DNA of 40,569 nucleotides from Rhodococcus yananensis (GCF_020515525.1 NZ_JAIYEP010000038.1:1-40569), one strand, 5' to 3'; shown: positions 1 through 8,242, counted from the first letter of the stretch. Notes: generated by a model from the letters alone, not told the origin. Program-made: numbers and translations.

Positions 1-24
1 GGCCCGAGCGGATCCGCTCGGGCC
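1..24 (-). terminator. Perfect palindrome, candidate terminator hairpin
   Basis: Bases 1-24 form a perfect palindrome: two 10-base arms (GGCCCGAGCG and its complement) around GATC. It lies 44 bp beyond the stop of the minus-strand ABC permease, so it is most simply that operon's transcription terminator. Any U-tract would be outside the window. Confidence 0.5.
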
Positions 25-31
25 GGGTGCC

Positions 32-59
32 TGTGGATGAATCGTGCCCCTGTGGACAA
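32..59 (-). promoter_or_regulatory. Two DnaA-box-like 9-mers
   Basis: TGTGGACAA at 51-59 is the complement of TTGTCCACA, the form of DnaA box favoured in high-GC actinobacteria. TGTGGATGA at 32-40 is a near match in the same orientation, 19 bp away. No dnaA, dnaN or origin-type AT-rich region is visible, so these may be chance sites or isolated DnaA-binding sites. Confidence 0.25.
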
Positions 60-67
60 CTACCGCA

Positions 68-2599
68 TCACACGTCCACGATCGCCTCCAGCGGCGGCGT
101 GCGGGCCGCCCGGATCCCGGGCCACAGCGCCGCGAGGACCCCGACGACACCGGATCCGACGAGCATCCCCAGGACCTGCCCCCACGGGACCGCGATGTGG
201 TCGAGCCCCTGGTCGGCGAGGGTGCGGACGAACGCCCATCCGAACACGAGGCCCAGGACGAGCCCGACGACCGCACCGAACACGGCGATCAGCAGCGACT
301 CGATGTAGATGGTGCGGCGCACCTGCGCGCGTTGCATGCCGACGGCGCGCAGCATCCCGATCTCGCGGCGCCGCTCCACCACCGACAACGCGAGCGTGTT
401 GACGATGCCCAGGATCGCGATGACCACGGCCAGCGCGAGAAGCCCGTAGAGGATGGCCAGCAGCATGTCGATCTGCTGTGCCTGCTGCCCCTTGAACTCG
501 TCACGGTCCATCACCTGCACGATGACGAACTGCTTGGTGGCGTCCTCGAGGCCCGCCCGCACCGCGTCGGCATCGGCGCCTGCCTCGGTGCCGACGAGCA
601 CCACCATCGCCGACCGGGATCCGACCGGGGTGAACTGTTCGTACAGCTCCGGCGAGGTGATCCACGGGCCGATGAGCTGATTGTCGGCGTACACACCCGT
701 GACGGCGGTGTCGACCGTTTCGCCGTCACGACTCGTCAGGGGTACGACCGCACCGGGGTGCAGGCCGCGTTCCGCCGCGACGGACTGCGAGACGAGCAGC
801 TCGTCGCCGGTCGTCGATTCGGTGCCCTCGACGATGTCGAGGGCGACGGCGTCCTGCAGTCGGCCCGTGATCGCCGTACCGAACTGGAAGTCCTCGTCGT
901 CGCCGACCTTCGCGACGACCGTGTGTGCGCTGACGACCTCCGCGACACCGTCGACACCCCGCGCCGCGTCGACGACCGCGGACGGCAGCCCGAGCATCGG
1001 CGGCCCGGTGAGCACGAACTCCGATTCGACGCCGTTGTCGACGAGCGCATCGACGCTGGTCTTCGCGGACGCCCCGAACACACCGATGACGGACACCAGC
1101 ATCAAACCGAGGGTGAGTGCGAACGCCGTCGCCGCGGTGCGGCGCGGATTGCGGGTGGCGTTGGTGCGGGCCAGCTTCCCGACGGCACCGAACGGTCGCG
1201 CGAACACCGCGCCGAGCACCCGGACGACCGGACGCGACAGCGCGGGCGCCGCGAACAGCACCGCGACGATCAGGGCCAGTGCGCCGACGCCGACGGTCGC
1301 GGCGGCACCGCCACCGGTCCCCTGCGCACCGATCGCGACGAGGATCGCTCCGGCGACACCGGCGACGACACCGGCGAGGGTGCGAACCCGCAGCGACGCA
1401 TCACCGCCCGTGGATTCCTCCCGCATCGCCGCGACCGGCGGGACGTGCATGGCGCGTCGCGCCGGGGCGTACGCGCTGACGACGGTGACGACGACACCGA
1501 CGATCAATGCGACGATGACGGTGCGCGGTGACAGTTGCAGCGGACCGGACGGCAGACCCAGATCGGCCGCGTTCAGGGCGGCCCGCAGCCCGTACGCGAG
1601 GGCGATGCCGGCGGCGATACCGAGCACGCTCCCGATCAGCCCGACGACGAGCGCTTCGAGGGTGACGGACCTGCCGACCTGGCGGCGGCTCGCACCGATC
1701 GCGCGGAGCAACGCGAGCTCACGCATGCGTTGCGCGACGATCATCGAGAACGTGTTGTAGATGATGAACGTGCCGACGAGCAGCGCGATCGCACCGAACG
1801 CGAGCAGGAAGTAGTTGAGGAAGCTCAAGGCCTCCGACACCTGCGACTTGACTTCCTCGGTGACCTCGGCGCCGGTCTGCACCTTCGTGCCGGGCAGCGC
1901 CGCGGCGATCTCGTCACGCAGCGCCTCCGGAGACATCGACCCGTCTCCGGCGACGTCGATGGACTGGACGTGCCGACCGTCGGTGAACAACGCCGACGCC
2001 TGCGTCTCGGTGAACAGCACACCGATGTAGCCGCCGGTGTCGGAGTCGACGTCGTAGATGCCGCTGACGGTGACCGGGACCATGCCCTGCGCCATCGTGA
2101 GTACCTGCGTCCGGTCGCCGACGTGCAGGTCACCGCGTTCGGCACCGCTCGTGTTGAGGGCGATCTGCCCGTCCGCCACGGGCGGACCGCCGTCCACGAA
2201 CACCTGCGGATCGCCGAGGGTCCGGTCCGGCGGCAGCCACGCCAGCCCCTCCACCGGGGCGCCACCGGTCTGGACGGCGGCCCCGTCCGAGCCGAGGACG
2301 ACGAGGCTACCGCTGATCAGCGGGGCGGTGCGCGCGACTCCGTCGAGTCCCTCGACCGTCGCGATGTCCGACACGGGCACGCCGCTCGCCCCCAGCTCCT
2401 CGGCGGAGACACGGACGTCGACGCCCTGCGCGACGTCGCCGAAGATGTCGTCGAACGTGCGTTGCAGGGTGTCGGTGAAGACGAACGACCCGGTGATGAA
2501 CGCGGTGCCGAGCACCACCGACAACACCGTCAGCGCCAACCGCACCTTGTGCGCGGCGAGGTTGCGCAACGCAACCTTGCGGATGGGGTTCCCACTCAT
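68..2599 (-). CDS. FtsX/MacB-type ABC transporter permease
   Basis: An 843-residue membrane protein, the permease partner of the ATPase encoded just upstream. It has a hydrophobic segment at about residues 16-40, a large extracytoplasmic domain, then a first FtsX-type block of three helices (about 258-385, including the motif AIGASRRQVGRSV). A second pair of hydrophobic helices, another extracytoplasmic domain and a second FtsX block (about 720-835, with AVGMQRAQVRRT) follow. This duplicated layout is that of actinobacterial MacB-like mechanotransmission permeases, which move lipoproteins, peptides or drugs outward rather than acting as pores. The ATG is preceded by GGAGACCGGAG, and the gap to the ATPase stop is 10 bp, so the two are one operon. 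The substrate cannot be read from sequence. Confidence 0.9.
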   Translation of the reverse strand: MSGNPIRKVALRNLAAHKVRLALTVLSVVLGTAFITGSFVFTDTLQRTFDDIFGDVAQGVDVRVSAEELGASGVPVSDIATVEGLDGVARTAPLISGSLVVLGSDGAAVQTGGAPVEGLAWLPPDRTLGDPQVFVDGGPPVADGQIALNTSGAERGDLHVGDRTQVLTMAQGMVPVTVSGIYDVDSDTGGYIGVLFTETQASALFTDGRHVQSIDVAGDGSMSPEALRDEIAAALPGTKVQTGAEVTEEVKSQVSEALSFLNYFLLAFGAIALLVGTFIIYNTFSMIVAQRMRELALLRAIGASRRQVGRSVTLEALVVGLIGSVLGIAAGIALAYGLRAALNAADLGLPSGPLQLSPRTVIVALIVGVVVTVVSAYAPARRAMHVPPVAAMREESTGGDASLRVRTLAGVVAGVAGAILVAIGAQGTGGGAAATVGVGALALIVAVLFAAPALSRPVVRVLGAVFARPFGAVGKLARTNATRNPRRTAATAFALTLGLMLVSVIGVFGASAKTSVDALVDNGVESEFVLTGPPMLGLPSAVVDAARGVDGVAEVVSAHTVVAKVGDDEDFQFGTAITGRLQDAVALDIVEGTESTTGDELLVSQSVAAERGLHPGAVVPLTSRDGETVDTAVTGVYADNQLIGPWITSPELYEQFTPVGSRSAMVVLVGTEAGADADAVRAGLEDATKQFVIVQVMDRDEFKGQQAQQIDMLLAILYGLLALAVVIAILGIVNTLALSVVERRREIGMLRAVGMQRAQVRRTIYIESLLIAVFGAVVGLVLGLVFGWAFVRTLADQGLDHIAVPWGQVLGMLVGSGVVGVLAALWPGIRAARTPPLEAIVDV

Positions 2600-2609
2600 C
2601 TCCGGTCTC

Positions 2610-3371
2610 CTACTCCGCCGCCGGGACGGGGGTGACCGTGTCGAACCGCTTCATGCGGTCGAGGACGGCGTCGGCGGTCGGGCCGCGCATCTCGTCGACG
2701 ACCTGACCGTCGGAGAGGAACACCACCCGATCGGCGTAGGACGCAGCCCGCGGGTCGTGGGTGACGATCACGACGGTCTGATCGAATTCGTCGACGGCGG
2801 CCCGCAGGATCGACAGCACCTCACCGGACGAGCGGGAGTCGAGGTTACCGGTCGGCTCGTCACCGAAGATGATCTCGGGCCGGCCGGCGAGGGCCCGGGC
2901 GCACGCGACGCGCTGCTGCTGGCCGCCGGACAACTCACCGGGGCGGTGATCGAGGCGGTCGCCGAGGCCGAGGCGGGTGACGACGGTGTCCAGCCACTGC
3001 CGGTCCACCTCGCGACCCGCGATGTCGAGCGGCAACGTGATGTTCTCGAGTGCGGTGAGGGTGGGAACGAGGTTGAACGCCTGGAAGACGAATCCGATGC
3101 GATCGCGCCGCAGTTGCGTCATCTGCTTGTCGGAGAGCGTCGTCAGATCGGTGTCACCGATGAACACCGCACCGGAGGTGGCGCTGTCGAGGCCGGCGAG
3201 GCAATGCATCAGCGTCGACTTGCCGGAGCCGGACGGCCCCATGATGGCGGTGAACTCGCTCGCGGCGAACTGCACCGTCACCCCGTCGAGTGCGTGCACG
3301 GCGGTGTCGCCGGTGCCGTAGATCTTCTTCAGGTCCTGTGAACGCGCGGCCGGGGCCGTGTGTGATGCCAT
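2610..3371 (-). CDS. ABC transporter ATP-binding protein, MacB/LolD type
   Basis: A cytoplasmic ATPase of 253 residues that powers the FtsX-type permease downstream. Walker A ([10 protein letters not shown]), signature ([15 protein letters not shown]) and Walker B with catalytic Glu ([13 protein letters not shown]) are intact, followed by the H-loop VIVTHD. The EPTGNLD variant and the insertion before it are typical of the LolD/MacB/FtsE class. I chose the ATG at 3371 because an AAGG lies nine bases before it; the in-frame ATG at 3380 directly abuts that AAGG and would have no usable spacing. First gene of the two-gene operon. Confidence 0.9.
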   Translation of the reverse strand: MASHTAPAARSQDLKKIYGTGDTAVHALDGVTVQFAASEFTAIMGPSGSGKSTLMHCLAGLDSATSGAVFIGDTDLTTLSDKQMTQLRRDRIGFVFQAFNLVPTLTALENITLPLDIAGREVDRQWLDTVVTRLGLGDRLDHRPGELSGGQQQRVACARALAGRPEIIFGDEPTGNLDSRSSGEVLSILRAAVDEFDQTVVIVTHDPRAASYADRVVFLSDGQVVDEMRGPTADAVLDRMKRFDTVTPVPAAE

Positions 3372-3429
3372 GCGCACCATCCTTGCGTGTCGTCGCGCGG
3401 CGCACCATCCGGGAGGACCCTGATGTTCT

Positions 3430-3467
3430 CCGACCCCGCCGGCCGGGCGTCGGGACGGCGGGGTCGG
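3430..3467 (-). terminator. Hairpin downstream of the SDR gene
   Basis: A perfect 12-bp stem (CCGACCCCGCCG at 3430-3441 with its complement at 3456-3467) encloses a 14-nt loop. It sits 18 bp after the stop of the minus-strand SDR gene and before the ABC operon in the same direction, so it probably separates the two transcripts. No U-tract follows. Confidence 0.5.
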
Positions 3468-3485
3468 GGCGTGGTGTCGGGGCAG

Positions 3486-4247
3486 TCAGGCCCAGCGGGC
3501 CTGGCCACCGTCGAGCGGGACGGTCGCGCCGGTCAGGTAGCGGGCGCCGTCGCCGACCAGCCACGCCACCGCCCGTCCGATGTCTTCCTCACAGTCGCCG
3601 ATGCGTCCCAACGGAATGCTCTTGACGAACTCCGCGGCCTCCTCGGGTTGGTTCTCCGTCCACCACTTCAGCCCCGGTGACAGGGCGTGCGGGGCGACCG
3701 CGTTGACACGGATTCCGTCGACGCCCCATTCGGAGGCAGCCGTGCGGGTCAGCGACCGCAGCGCCTCCTTGACGGAGGCGTAGCCGCCGTAGCCGCTCGT
3801 GTCCCAGCGCACCGCGGCGGACGTGACCATGTTGACGATCGACCCGCCGCCGCGGGCCTTCATGATCGGGTGGACGAGCCGCATCGCGTGCAGCGCGGCG
3901 AGCGGACCCGACCGGTACGCCTTCTCCATGACGTCAGGAGTCAGTTCGAGGAGCGGTCCGCGCGGGTTGAGGCTGGCATTGTTGACGAGGATGTCGACTC
4001 CGCCGAGCACCTCGACGGTGCGCTCGATCGCGTCGGTGATCTGGGCGTGATCGGCGACGTCGCAGACGATCGGTTCGGCGACTCCACCGAATCCACGAAT
4101 CGTCTCGACCGTGTCGACCAGTTTCGATTCGGTGCGGCCGGCCACGGCGACGGCGGCGCCCTCGCGGGCCAGCGCGAAGGCGATCCCCTGCCCCACCCCC
4201 TGCCCTGCGCCGGTGATGAACGCGATCTTCCCGTCGGCAGTTCCCAT
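3486..4247 (-). CDS. Short-chain dehydrogenase/reductase (SDR)
   Basis: A 253-residue NAD(P)-dependent oxidoreductase of the classical SDR family. Visible motifs are the cofactor glycine loop TGAGQGVGQG, the NNA motif (LVNNAS), a serine in MVTSAA and the catalytic YASVK (YxxxK), with the C-terminal LDGGQ typical of FabG-like enzymes. The ATG at 4247 is chosen because AAAGGA lies just upstream and the glycine loop then falls at the usual distance; the frame stays open upstream but reads antisense through the neighbouring gene. It is transcribed away from endonuclease IV, and the region between them carries two identical palindromic operators, so its expression is probably repressed by a dimeric regulator. 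Substrate unknown. Confidence 0.88.
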   Translation of the reverse strand: MGTADGKIAFITGAGQGVGQGIAFALAREGAAVAVAGRTESKLVDTVETIRGFGGVAEPIVCDVADHAQITDAIERTVEVLGGVDILVNNASLNPRGPLLELTPDVMEKAYRSGPLAALHAMRLVHPIMKARGGGSIVNMVTSAAVRWDTSGYGGYASVKEALRSLTRTAASEWGVDGIRVNAVAPHALSPGLKWWTENQPEEAAEFVKSIPLGRIGDCEEDIGRAVAWLVGDGARYLTGATVPLDGGQARWA

Positions 4248-4316
4248 GATGTCCTTTCCCGTACTCGACTCCCCGGGATGCAAACAGATCGCGCGACGAC
4301 GCGTCGTCGACGTCCC

Positions 4317-4332
4317 GGTGATCGGTATCACC
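4317..4332. promoter_or_regulatory. 16-bp dyad in SDR upstream region
   Basis: GGTGAT-CGGT-ATCACC is an inverted repeat with 6-bp arms lying between the SDR start and the double operator. A self-complementary 16-mer (CGACGACGCGTCGTCG) also lies at 4294-4309. These would fall in the SDR leader. A binding site or mRNA hairpin is possible; either may also be chance in GC-rich DNA. Confidence 0.3.
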
Positions 4333-4340
4333 TCCGCCAC

Positions 4341-4393
4341 CGAGCGAATGTATCGCTCACTCGTCTGATTCAAGTGAGCGATACATTCGCTCG
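4341..4393. promoter_or_regulatory. Nested double palindromic operator between SDR and nfo
   Basis: Two perfect 20-bp arms (4341-4360 and 4374-4393) are inverted copies separated by 13 bp. Each arm itself contains a smaller palindrome, GAGCGA-N5-TCGCTC, at 4342-4358 and 4376-4392. The two sites are therefore identical dimer targets about 34 bp apart centre to centre, roughly three helical turns. They lie in the divergent intergenic region and contain TACATT -10-like hexamers on both strands. This is typical of a TetR- or GntR-class repressor site, and cooperative binding is plausible. No regulator gene is adjacent. Confidence 0.7.
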
Positions 4394-4430
4394 ACTCGGC
4401 CGGAGGCCGACGGCGGGTCGAGCGGTCCGC

Positions 4431-4445
4431 TAGCCTGGGCGCATG
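4431..4445 (+). promoter_or_regulatory. Leaderless-type -10 element of nfo
   Basis: TAGCCT at 4431-4436 is followed by six bases (gggcgc) and then the ATG at 4443. With transcription starting about seven bases after the -10 hexamer, the mRNA would begin at the start codon. No Shine-Dalgarno sequence is present, which fits. Confidence 0.5.
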
Positions 4446-5216
4446 CGGATCGGCGCGCACGTCCGCCAGGATGCGGACCCGATCGGCCGGGGCGAGGACC
4501 TCGGCGCCGACATCGTGCAGTTGTTCCTGTCCGACCCACAGAAATGGCAGACGCCGGGCGAGCATCCGCAGACCGAACGGATCCTGGCGTCCGACATCGA
4601 CGTCGTGGTGCACTCGCCCTACGTGATCAATGTGGCGAGCCTCAACAACCGGATCAGGATGCCGTCGCGCAAGGCGGTGGCCGAGCACGCCGAGGCCGCA
4701 GCACGCATCGGTGCGATCGGGTTGGTCGTGCACGGCGGGCACGTTCGCGACGGCGAATCGATCGCCGCGGGGATCGAGAACTGGCGCAAACTGTTCGAAC
4801 GCCGCGACGACAAGGGCGGGTTCCCGGTGCCGATCCTCGTGGAGAACACCGCGGGCGGTGATCTCGCGATGGCCCGCTACGTCGACACCATCGGACGACT
4901 GTGGGACGCGATCGGCGACCACGGCGCCGGGTTCTGCCTCGACACGTGCCATGCCTGGGCGGCGGGCGAGGATCTCGTCGACATCGTCGAACGGGTCCGG
5001 TCGGTGACGGGACGCATCGATCTGGTGCACCTGAACAATTCGCGCGACGAGTTCGGATCGGCCCGCGACCGGCACGCGAACCTGACCGACGGCCGCATCG
5101 ACCCGGCGCTGCTCGTGTCCGTCGCGGAGGCTGCGGGCGCCCCCGTCGTGCTCGAGACCCCGGCCGACGGAATCGCCGACGACCTCGACTACCTACGCGA
5201 GCACCTCCCCCGGTGA
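4443..5216 (+). CDS. nfo: Deoxyribonuclease IV (endonuclease IV)
   Basis: An AP endonuclease of 257 residues that cuts DNA 5' to abasic sites in base-excision repair. The fold is the AP-endonuclease-2 TIM barrel with three metal ions, and all nine expected ligands can be matched: H57 (VVHSPY), H97 (VVHGGH), E134 (LVENTAG), D167 and H170 (CLDTCHAWAAG), H196 (VHLNNS), D209 and H211 (RDRHANL) and E238 (LETP). Length is slightly shorter than the E. coli enzyme, as usual for actinobacteria. There is no ribosome-binding site and a TAGCCT hexamer sits six bases before the ATG, suggesting a leaderless mRNA. The shared upstream region holds the double operator, so repair and SDR expression may be co-controlled. 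Confidence 0.93.
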   Translation: MRIGAHVRQDADPIGRGEDLGADIVQLFLSDPQKWQTPGEHPQTERILASDIDVVVHSPYVINVASLNNRIRMPSRKAVAEHAEAAARIGAIGLVVHGGHVRDGESIAAGIENWRKLFERRDDKGGFPVPILVENTAGGDLAMARYVDTIGRLWDAIGDHGAGFCLDTCHAWAAGEDLVDIVERVRSVTGRIDLVHLNNSRDEFGSARDRHANLTDGRIDPALLVSVAEAAGAPVVLETPADGIADDLDYLREHLPR

Positions 5217-5236
5217 TCCGGGGGGCGACCTCGTCG

Positions 5237-5899
5237 TCAGCGCCGGACGGTGCCGCCGTCCCACGACTGCATCCCCAGCACCCGCACCAACGCGAGCGAC
5301 TCCGCGGCGGGTGTTCCCGGTGCCGCCGAATACACGATGAGCGACTGGTCGACGTCGGGAACGTGCAGGGTGTCGCAGTCGAGAACGATCGCGCCCGCCA
5401 CCGGGTGCCGCACCGTCTTCGTGTGCGACCGCCAGCCTCCGACCCTCCCCGCATTCCAGAGGTCGACGAACAGCTCCGACCCGCGTCGCAGGTCGTCGAT
5501 CAGGGCGCGTACTCCCGCGTCGTCCGGGTACCGGGCCGCCGCGGACCGCAGCATCGCGACCGACTGCTCCGCGGTCGCCGCGAATTCCTCGGCCGTGGCA
5601 CCGACCCCGCTCATCGGCGGATCGGCGGGGTCGGGCAGGAAACGCAGCCGGTTGATGTTGCGACTGTGGGGTAGTATCGCCGACCAGTCGCCCTGGAGTG
5701 CACAGGCCATCTCGTTCCAGGCGAGCACATCCCCCTGCGCGCTCATCACCACGACCGGGAGGTCGGCGAACCGGTCCAGCAGGCGCAACACACTCGGCCG
5801 CACATGCATGTCGATCGTGCCCGGTCCCGGAGGCGGGACACCCGCCAGGTGGAAAAGCTGATCGCGTCCGGCTGCGTCGAACCGCAACGCGCGCGCCAG
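5237..5899 (-). pseudogene. 5'-truncated MmyB-type helix-turn-helix regulator
   Basis: The reading frame encodes the C-terminal ligand-binding domain of MmyB-like XRE regulators (motifs such as VVVMSAQGDVLAWNEMA, RFLPDP, ARYPDD, FVDLWNAGRVGG, KTVRHPVAG and the terminal VLGMQSW). The N-terminal XRE helix-turn-helix that this family normally carries, about 70-80 residues, is absent. Family-like sequence begins abruptly with LARALRFDAAGRDQ at 5899. Upstream of that the DNA belongs to an SDR gene read on the other strand. A TTG at 5887 could start a 216-residue product, but it could not bind DNA. I read it as a remnant left by a deletion; a repurposed stand-alone sensory domain is possible but less likely. 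Confidence 0.75.
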
Positions 5900-5902
5900 C
5901 GG

Positions 5903-6130
5903 GTGTACCCGGCTTCGAAGGCCGCCCTGAACATGGTGACCGCCATGTACGCGAAGGCGCTTCCGCAGGTGCGGGTCGTGGCCGTCGATCCCGGCTACAC
6001 CGCGACCGCGCTCAACGGGTTCACCGGACCCCAGTCGGTCGGTGAGGGCACCGACGCGATCGTGACGGCGTGCACCGGCGACACCCTGGCCGGACCGTTC
6101 TTCGACCGCAACGGTGCCCTGCCGTGGTGA
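5903..6130 (+). pseudogene. 3' remnant of an SDR gene
   Basis: Starting at 5903 the plus strand reads VYPASKAALNMVTAMYAKAL, which includes the catalytic Tyr and Lys (YxxxK) of a short-chain dehydrogenase. It continues with VRVVAVDPGYTATALNGFTG and ends LAGPFFDRNGALPW. The Rossmann half, with the glycine loop, NNAG and catalytic Ser (about 150 residues), is missing; in its place lies the truncated regulator on the opposite strand. Only about 75 residues remain, so no enzyme can be made. SDR genes of this type are often found divergent from an MmyB-type regulator, so the pair probably once stood back to back. Confidence 0.75.
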
Positions 6131-6133
6131 CCG

Positions 6134-6724
6134 TCAGAGGTCGCCGGTGAAGTAGCGCTGCAGCGTGGGTGCCACGATCTCGACGACCCGCTCGGACGGC
6201 AGCGACGCCAACGGTTCGAGTTCGAGGAGATAGCGGGTGACCATGATGCCCGCCATCTGCGAGATCACCAGCTCGGCACGTACCGCAGCGCTGCCGGTGG
6301 GCACGTCGATGCGCTCCAGCAACGGCCCGAGGGCGACGTCCCGCAGGAACGTGCGCAGCAGTGCGCCGTCGCCCGCGATGCGGGTGCGGACGAGCGCGAC
6401 GATCCGGTCGCGGTGCGGAGAATCCCACAGGGCGAGCAGGGCGGTCGCCAGGGCGCGACCGAGATCGTCCACCGGCGCGTCATAGACCGGGGCGAGCACC
6501 TCGTGCGGATCGGCCGGCAACTCCACCGCTTCGGCGAACAGGTGCTGTTTCGACCCGAAGTAGTGGTGCACCAGTGCCGGGTCGACGCCCGCCACCGACG
6601 CGACCGCCCGTATCGTCGTGCCGTCGAAGCCGCGCGCGGCGAACAGTTCCCGCGCGGCGGCGAGGATGTCGTCGCGGGCACCGGATGCGCCCGGTCGACG
6701 GCCCGGGCGACGCGGCGCGGTCAC
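6134..6724 (-). CDS. TetR family regulator of the ABC-2 operon
   Basis: A 196-residue one-component repressor. The N-terminal helix-turn-helix is clear (ILAAARELFAARGFDGTTIRAVASVAGVDPALVHHYFGSKQHLF), and the rest is the variable ligand-binding helical domain. The start is a GTG at 6724 that overlaps the permease stop as GTGA, so the gene is translationally coupled and is the third member of an ATPase-permease-regulator operon. It probably represses its own operon through the inverted repeat at 8243-8258. The inducer is unknown, but a substrate of the exporter is the natural guess. Confidence 0.88.
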   Translation of the reverse strand: MTAPRRPGRRPGASGARDDILAAARELFAARGFDGTTIRAVASVAGVDPALVHHYFGSKQHLFAEAVELPADPHEVLAPVYDAPVDDLGRALATALLALWDSPHRDRIVALVRTRIAGDGALLRTFLRDVALGPLLERIDVPTGSAAVRAELVISQMAGIMVTRYLLELEPLASLPSERVVEIVAPTLQRYFTGDL

Positions 6725-7476
6725 GGGGTGCGCCGACGCAGGGTCGCCGCGCCGAGCGCCAGCGCCGCGACCGCGAACGCCGCGACCACCAGCAGATCGC
6801 GCACCATCACCGCGGTGGTGCCGGGGTGCGTGGAGATCTCCTGCAGCGCTTCGACGGCGTAGCTGAGCGGCAGCACGTTGCTGATCCAGCGCAGCCAGTC
6901 CGGCAGGTCGTCGCGCGCGACGAGGAGCCCGCACAGGAGGAACTGCGGGATCACGATCACCGGCATGAACTGGACGGCCTGGAACTCGGTGCGGGCGAAC
7001 GCGCTGCACAGCAACCCGAGGGACACTCCGAGGACCGCGACGAGGACGGCGACGACGAGCACCCACGCGACCGGGCCGGCGCTGGTGACCCCCAGCAGCC
7101 AGAACGAGACGGCGCACGCGATGCCGGCCTGCACGATCGCCGCGACGGAGAAGGCACTGCCGTATCCGGCGAGCAGATCGAACTTCGTCAGCGGTGTCGT
7201 CAGGAGGCGTTCGAGTGTGCCCGAGGTGCGTTCGCGTTGCATCGCGATGGACGTGACCAGGAACATCACGACGAACGGCAGGATGCCGAGCATCGTGATG
7301 GCGATGCTGTCGAACAGGGTCCGTCCGTCGAAGCCCGGTGGGGTGTCGCGATACATGAAGTACAGCAGCGCCATGAGCAGGCTGGGCACGAACACGATCA
7401 TCGCGACGGTGCGGTGGTCGGCACGCAGCTGGCGCAGGATGCGGGTGGTGGTCGCGGCGTAGATCACGGTGCTCAT
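6721..7476 (-). CDS. ABC-2 type transporter permease
   Basis: A membrane protein of 251 residues with six hydrophobic segments (about 26-45, 57-77, 106-128, 139-164, 169-190 and 222-243) in the ABC-2 pattern. The conserved stretch RERTSGTLERLLTTPLTKFDLL lies in the first cytoplasmic loop. It pairs with the ATPase encoded directly upstream, whose stop overlaps its ATG as ATGA. Such systems in actinobacteria usually export drugs, lipids or polysaccharide precursors. The linked TetR gene suggests inducible drug export, which is inference. Confidence 0.88.
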   Translation of the reverse strand: MSTVIYAATTTRILRQLRADHRTVAMIVFVPSLLMALLYFMYRDTPPGFDGRTLFDSIAITMLGILPFVVMFLVTSIAMQRERTSGTLERLLTTPLTKFDLLAGYGSAFSVAAIVQAGIACAVSFWLLGVTSAGPVAWVLVVAVLVAVLGVSLGLLCSAFARTEFQAVQFMPVIVIPQFLLCGLLVARDDLPDWLRWISNVLPLSYAVEALQEISTHPGTTAVMVRDLLVVAAFAVAALALGAATLRRRTP

Positions 7477-8216
7477 CGCGTCTCCTCCGTCTCGGTGCCG
7501 GCCGCGTCACCGCGGATCAGGTGCAGGAACGCGTCCTCGAGCCGTTCTTCTCCGGTGCGGTCGCGCAGTTCCCGCGGTGTCAGCTGCGCGACGAGCCGTC
7601 CGTCCCGCAACAGCACGAGCGCATCGCAGTGGTCGGCCTCGTCCATGACGTGGCTGGACACGAGGAGTGTGACGCCCCGCGCGGCGAGGGCGCGGAAGTG
7701 TTCCCACAGTTCGGCGCGCAGGACGGGGTCGAGGCCGACCGTCGGTTCGTCGAGGACGAGCAGTTCGGGGTCGCCGACGAGGGAGCAGGCGAGGGAGACG
7801 CGCCCGAGTTGCCCTCCGGAGAGGGCGTCGGCCGTGTTTCCGGCGTGCCCGGCGAGCCCGACGGCGGCGATGGTGTCGGCGACGGCGGCGCGGTCGCGGC
7901 CGTAGAGCGCGGCGTAGTAGGCGACGTTCTCGGTGACGGTGAGGTCGGTGTACACGCTGGGGGCCTGCGTGACGTAGCCGACACGGCGACGCAGGCCGCG
8001 GGACCCGGCGGGTTCGCCGAGGACGGTGACGGTTCCGGACTCGATGATCTGGGTGCCGACGACGGAGCGCATGAGGGTGGTCTTGCCGCACCCGGAGGGG
8101 CCGAGCAGACCGGTGATCGACCCGGCCGGGACCTGCAGGCTCACGTCGTCGAGGGCTTTGTGGAGGCCGCGGTGCACGTGCAGGGACGACACGTCGACGG
8201 CGGGTGTGCTGCTCAT
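7473..8216 (-). CDS. ABC transporter ATP-binding protein (ABC-2 exporter)
   Basis: A 247-residue ATPase. Walker A is GPSGCGKTT, the signature is LSGGQLGRVSLA, Walker B with catalytic Glu is LLVLDEPTVGLD, and the H-loop is SSHVMDEADHC, an arrangement typical of the drug-resistance DrrA/CcmA group. It is the first gene of a three-gene operon (ATPase, permease, TetR) joined by ATGA and GTGA overlaps. The ATG at 8216 starts 26 bp from the inverted repeat likely used by the TetR protein. Confidence 0.9.
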   Translation of the reverse strand: MSSTPAVDVSSLHVHRGLHKALDDVSLQVPAGSITGLLGPSGCGKTTLMRSVVGTQIIESGTVTVLGEPAGSRGLRRRVGYVTQAPSVYTDLTVTENVAYYAALYGRDRAAVADTIAAVGLAGHAGNTADALSGGQLGRVSLACSLVGDPELLVLDEPTVGLDPVLRAELWEHFRALAARGVTLLVSSHVMDEADHCDALVLLRDGRLVAQLTPRELRDRTGEERLEDAFLHLIRGDAAGTETEETR

Positions 8217-8242
8217 GATCGCTCAATTCGTCGCACATTGAC

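Noticed and set aside
4248-5075. N-terminal extension of the SDR through the endonuclease IV gene
   Set aside because: The extension is antisense to the motif-complete nfo gene. The ATG at 4247 with AAAGGA upstream gives a normal-length SDR.
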